A DNA stretch of 64,000 nucleotides, taken from Trichosphaerium sp. ATCC 40318 (lineage: Eukaryota; Discosea; Flabellinia; Trichosidae). Numbering within the stretch: the first letter of the stretch is position 1; the number at the start of each line of letters is the position of its first letter. The notes beneath the pieces were generated by a model. That model saw only the letters and a list, made by a program, of their open reading frames with translations. It made no database searches and had not been told where the DNA came from. Positions 61,483 to 64,000 of the stretch are shown here, in pieces. The DNA is taken from positions 1 to 64,000 of the forward strand of contig JALMLS010000605.1 of NCBI GenBank assembly GCA_038496445.1, in the 5' to 3' direction. A program made the translations under genes and the position numbers.

Positions 61483-63558
61483 TTACGCTCTTTTGTACAC
61501 GGTTGTTGCAAAATTAAAGCTTATGGCTTTGCCTGATGCATCTACATCAAAGTACATGTACTCGTCTACAAAAAATAGTTATGAAACAACTGAGCAGAAA
61601 AAAAAGCGAAATTGTGAGTCGTTTTTGTACTATTACTGCCATCATCTAATCCTCTACATCCTTCTGGAGCAATTTGGTGAACCTTGAACGCATGGTTTTC
61701 GTAGTATGACATGTTGTAAATGTTTGATGCAACACCATTAGATACAGACGCTAAGAACATGACGCCATCTTGCACTAAATAAGCATCGTTTGTTAGTACA
61801 CACAAATTGCCTTTTGATTTTAACCGTACGTTGTACTTTCAATGTGCCGTCTCCGTATGTGCCGGTGTACGCTGTTGGATTTGATGGTAGAGGAGGCTTT
61901 TTTTGGTTGGCCCACAAGTACTTGGTGACAACTGGTGACAGAATGTCTAGGGCTGGTAGAGTCCACACCTGATTCCTCGTTAGCACTTATTATTACAAAT
62001 TTCTGAACATACAGTTGGCTCACTGACGCCATTCATAGCACATGTGAATACACCAAGTTTTAGTGGAGGAATCAATGCGATTTGTGATCTGTAACCGTTG
62101 AGGAATCCTGCTTTTGATTTAATCCAGTATGGTGCTTGGTACTTCAATTCCCAAGGTTGACCATAACCTTGGTATCCATCTAACGCATAAGTGAGCCATT
62201 GTTTCAATAGTTAAAGGTCAAGTACATGCCTCTATCTAAGATTACTGCGCTCATCATCTCGCGTATGGAGGAGCCATCAATGACCTGTCCTGAGGTTGCA
62301 TTTGAGGCTTTGTTGTCGCGGAATAACATCTTCATCTACGGAATCATTAATACAGCACTTGTGGAATTTTTTTAATATTGTACGAGTTGCGCCATGCCGT
62401 GAGCACTGCAAAACATGCCACCCATAGGATTACCCCAACCAAGATTTTCTATTGGTACTGCAGTTCCATCATGGATACCAACTGCCTAACGTATATTGTT
62501 TAAGTTGGTGTTGGGTTGTAGTAATGATAGGTACCAGAGTTTGTTTTATTTTCTCATAGTCGAAGGTACACCCGTCCATTTGTAGAGGACCAAGTATATT
62601 CTCTTCGACAAAAGACTCATACGTCTTACCAGTAACTTTCTCTATTAAAGAATCCATTAATAAATGTGACAAGCATGTACTGGATAACTGTACCTAGTGC
62701 TCGTCCAAGCATGGCCAATCCCAAGTTTGAGTAATGTGGTCTTTCGTATTGAGGAAGTACAAGGTATCTTGACTGGAGACGCTCAAGAATTTCATCCTCA
62801 GAGCATTTTATACCTTGGCTGTTCCAAACACATGGGATCTGGGTAATAGTCAGCGATGGTGCTATTTAGTGGTCATTGACATGCCTCTCTTTGTAAACCG
62901 CTAGTGTGTGATGCAAGTTGCCTGAGAGTTATTGGCCTGTTAGTGTTGTATGGGTCTAACACTTTGAAACCAGGAATGTGTTTTGTTAAAGGATCTTCCA
63001 AGCTCACCTATTACGTTTTTTTGTATTGTATTATTCCATAAAAGGATGCGCACCTTTCCAGCATCACGTAGCGTGAACATCATAAGATCTGTGAATACCT
63101 TGGTGAGAGAAGCGAGTCTTACTCTAACAAAAAACAGTTGGCGTTAGTGGACACGTGAGTCTGCATTAAAAGCAGTGCTATCTTTCGTAGCGTACGGTGT
63201 GTGTTCGTTTGTTGGAAGGGAAGTGGCGTTGAAAGGATTTTGTTTGCCATAGCCCTGTATCATCGTCAAAAACGCGAATTTTACATTGAAAAGTACGTTA
63301 CCTTGCAAAATAGTATCTCTTGGTCGTACACTACGCACGAAACGAGGCTAGGGAGTTTTTCTGAAACTACCGCCTTTGTGAACAGCGCTACTTCATGTAA
63401 GTATATCATCGCCATACCAGCGTACCGTCTATGTCAGAAATGGCACTTTTGATGCTTTGGTCATTGATGTTTAATGGTACAGTGTCAGGGTACACGGGAC
63501 AGGAAGCGCTTACAAGCGTTATACACGCTAAAGCGGCAACGACTAGAAAGTTTAGCAT
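61483..63558 (-). CDS. secreted serine beta-lactamase-family hydrolase (class C/LACTB-like)
   Basis: ATG 63558 opens a signal peptide (LNFLVVAALACITLVSAS). Exons then give LVSCVVYDQEILFCKG, VRLASLTKVFTDLMMF (SxxK with the nucleophilic serine), ITLRQLASHTSG, PHYSNLGLAMLGRAL (YxN catalytic tyrosine) and VTGKTYESFVEENILGPLQM, DGCTF. The later part has GYGQPWELKYQAPYWIKSKA and a C-terminal beta-rich extension ending EYMYFDVDASGKAISFNFAT. The fold belongs to penicillin-binding proteins and eukaryotic LACTB-type hydrolases. With a secretion signal and no bacterial context, peptide or ester hydrolysis outside the cell is more likely than antibiotic resistance. The three catalytic motifs look intact. 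It diverges from the kinase gene with only 39 bases between ATGs. Confidence 0.87.
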
Positions 63559-63597
63559 TTATGCTTAACCAGTTTTGCTTAAGCTCCACATTGTGTC

Positions 63598-64000
63598 ATG
63601 CTTACTAGAGCGGCGTTGTATACGCGTGGCGGTCGTAGTGGTCGTTGGACAAACAGCAGAAGCTATGCTACACATTCATCTGGAAACAGTGGTCGTAGAA
63701 TACCAGGCGACATTGTGGAGCGCGTAATATATGCATAATAGTTACAGTAGATCATTTTTTTTTGTAGCCATCGTTTAAAACACTATTCAAATCAGCTGTG
63801 GGACAAAAGCGTATCGCTCAGGGCGATGTTACCTTTCCATTAAATGTCATGTTTCTAAACGGAGCACCTGGGTCCGGAAAGAGCACATATAGAGGAAAAA
63901 TAGCCTCCTCACTGGGTGAGTTCGCGTTCTAGAACTAAATCAAGGCTAAGCTTAGAAAAATAGGCATAAAAGCAGAACCTATTGTAATGTCTTCATTATT
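63598..64000 (+). CDS. P-loop nucleotide kinase, adenylate-kinase-like, mitochondrial (partial)
   Basis: ATG 63598 gives an Arg/Ser-rich leader (LTRAALYTRGGRSGRWTNSR) typical of mitochondrial import. An intron of about 58 bases leads to PSFKTLFKSAVGQKRIAQGD and then NVMFLNGAPGSGKSTYRGKI, a Walker A loop of the adenylate/UMP-CMP kinase type. A donor after KIASSL begins the next intron, and the gene runs off the right edge. Substrate cannot be told from this fragment. Confidence 0.7.

Noticed and set aside
1-64000. CRISPR arrays, bacterial operons, prophage or defence islands
   Set aside because: Spliced eukaryotic genes cover the window. No regularly spaced repeats, ribosome-binding sites or phage genes were seen.
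1-64000. tRNA or rRNA genes
   Set aside because: I looked for A/B-box and rRNA core sequences while reading and noticed none. The only recognisable RNA is the truncated U6 copy. A covariance-model scan would be the decisive test.

Overview
Organism. This is nuclear DNA from a eukaryote with a compact, intron-rich genome. Almost every gene is split into exons of about 50-400 bases by introns that are mostly 40-65 bases long, and neighbouring genes are often only 30-150 bases apart. The gene set (filamin with a paired CH actin-binding domain, annexin, RasGAP, RasGEF, RhoGAP, REV1, long-form tRNase Z, WBP11, ARMC7, NOP9, a TCAIM-like protein, and above all an ankyrin-bearing CLPB/SKD3 disaggregase) points to the animal side of the opisthokonts. 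Together with the small introns I infer a unicellular relative of animals or a compact early-branching animal. The species cannot be fixed from sequence reading alone. Donor sites are often GTACGT, GTGCGT or GTAAGT, and many introns carry a CTAAC-like branch point.

Layout. Bases 1-2950 are AT-rich and gene-poor, with a truncated U6 snRNA retrocopy flanked by an exact 18-base duplication and a cluster of AGGCATTT palindromes. Next come: a secreted two-domain Cu/Zn superoxide dismutase (-), REV1 (-), a RasGAP-PH-LRR protein (+), a very long filamin (-), a zinc-finger protein (+), CLPB (+), a nucleoside hydrolase (+), tRNase Z long form (-), a D-amino-acid-aminotransferase-like enzyme (+), a secreted thioredoxin-fold protein (-), a CYTH-like protein (+), RhoGAP (-), ARMC7 (-), WBP11 (-), a protein with a Ku-binding-like motif (-), NOP9 (+), a TCAIM-like protein (-), a FrnE-type DsbA protein (+), annexin (+), a hypothetical protein (+), a myristoylatable EF-hand protein (+), a small ORF (+), a UBLCP1-like CTD phosphatase (-), an ankyrin-RasGEF (-), an RRM protein (-), a secreted beta-lactamase-family hydrolase (-), and the start of a nucleotide kinase (+).

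How the genes relate. They are individually transcribed housekeeping and signalling genes, not an operon or defence island. Themes that recur are small-GTPase control and the actin cortex (RasGAP, RasGEF, RhoGAP, filamin, annexin), DNA-damage handling (REV1 and the Ku-motif protein), RNA processing (tRNase Z, WBP11, NOP9, RRM, UBLCP1-like) and mitochondrial or secreted proteins (CLPB, TCAIM-like, SOD, DsbA-like, beta-lactamase-like). Exon joins were worked out by hand from reading frame, splice dinucleotides and family similarity, so gene ends are more reliable than every internal junction. The palindrome CACGTG is several-fold more frequent than expected from about 4.8 kb onward.
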